From Hyphomicrobiales bacterium (GTDB lineage Bacteria; Pseudomonadota; Alphaproteobacteria; Rhizobiales; OSC116), in the NCBI GenBank assembly GCA_002401855.1, contig NVUH01000009.1, positions 31,651-95,650 on the forward strand: a DNA stretch of 64,000 nt, written 5' to 3'. The stretch's first letter is position 1, and every line of letters begins with the position of its first letter. Below the pieces are notes generated by a model. That model worked only from the letters and a program-made list of their open reading frames with translations, did not search any database and was not told where the DNA came from. Below are positions 63,967-64,000 of the stretch, piece by piece. The translations under genes were made by a program, and so were the position numbers.

Positions 63967-64000
63967 TTTCAGTGCGCCCAACAAATTCTGAATTTGCTGC

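Noticed and set aside
63761-63967. A 68-codon minus-strand frame at the window end
   Set aside because: It runs through the structured repeat and the RES-Xre promoter, so hairpin sequence explains it.
1-64000. CRISPR arrays, prophage, transposases, rRNA and tRNA genes
   Set aside because: I looked for regular repeats with spacers, integrase or transposase motifs and cloverleaf structures and found none convincing.

Overview
The window is an ordinary stretch of chromosome from a moderately AT-rich alphaproteobacterium. Evidence for this is the mix and order of genes: an iscR-cysteine desulfurase-sufBCDS-sufT-sufA operon, RNase E with a large insert in its S1 domain and a GWW tail motif, the mitochondrial-type complex I accessory subunit NDUFA12, DUF2155, the dapD-dapE pair, a HdaA-type DnaA paralogue, DUF2066, two bactofilins, and purM-purN opposite an operon running to ppk-ppx. 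I cannot name a genus. No rRNA, tRNA, CRISPR array, phage or transposase gene was seen.

Layout. 0-3 kb: the 5' part of a methyltransferase faces an ArsR/SdpR-type repressor followed by three overlapping SdpI-like membrane proteins. 3-7 kb: a secreted serine hydrolase, then a signal peptidase I gene in one operon with two paralogous small membrane proteins and an XRE regulator, preceded by two 20-bp dyads that overlap the promoter. 7-12.5 kb: thiol-disulfide protein, parE, a DEAD-box helicase and a GGDEF protein. 12.5-20.4 kb (minus): a nine-gene Fe-S assembly operon from iscR to a TfoX-domain gene, with a good IscR-type site at its promoter. 20.5-24.3 kb: hydrolase, tyrS, bcp, two bactofilins. 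24.3-29.8 kb (minus): prfB with a programmed frameshift, PBP1A and an amidase. 30-39 kb: rne with a long leader, two DsbA-like genes around aroQ, accB-accC-aat, then DUF2155 and NDUFA12 (minus). 39-46 kb: lone receiver, DUF418-like protein, dapD-dapE-membrane protein, threonine aldolase, an unknown exported protein. 46.4-57.6 kb: aspS, rnd, and the minus operon DUF2066-pgsA-perM-hdaA-ppk-ppx. 58-64 kb: purMN, ndk, a GNAT-YoaP protein, a WYL regulator, a GST-like protein and a RES-Xre toxin-antitoxin pair.

The most unusual material lies outside familiar housekeeping genes. (1) A roughly 150-bp interspersed element at 46.15-46.30 kb and 63.82-63.97 kb folds into several hairpins, and base changes between the copies keep the stems paired. 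(2) The lepB-membrane-membrane-xre operon has paired dyad operators. (3) The SdpR-SdpI-SdpI-SdpI cassette has no visible toxin gene. (4) The prfB frameshift site uses UAA rather than UGA. (5) One of two tandem DsbA-like proteins has lost both active-site cysteines. (6) A 36-bp perfect palindrome and a 110-bp tandem duplication lie in convergent intergenic gaps.
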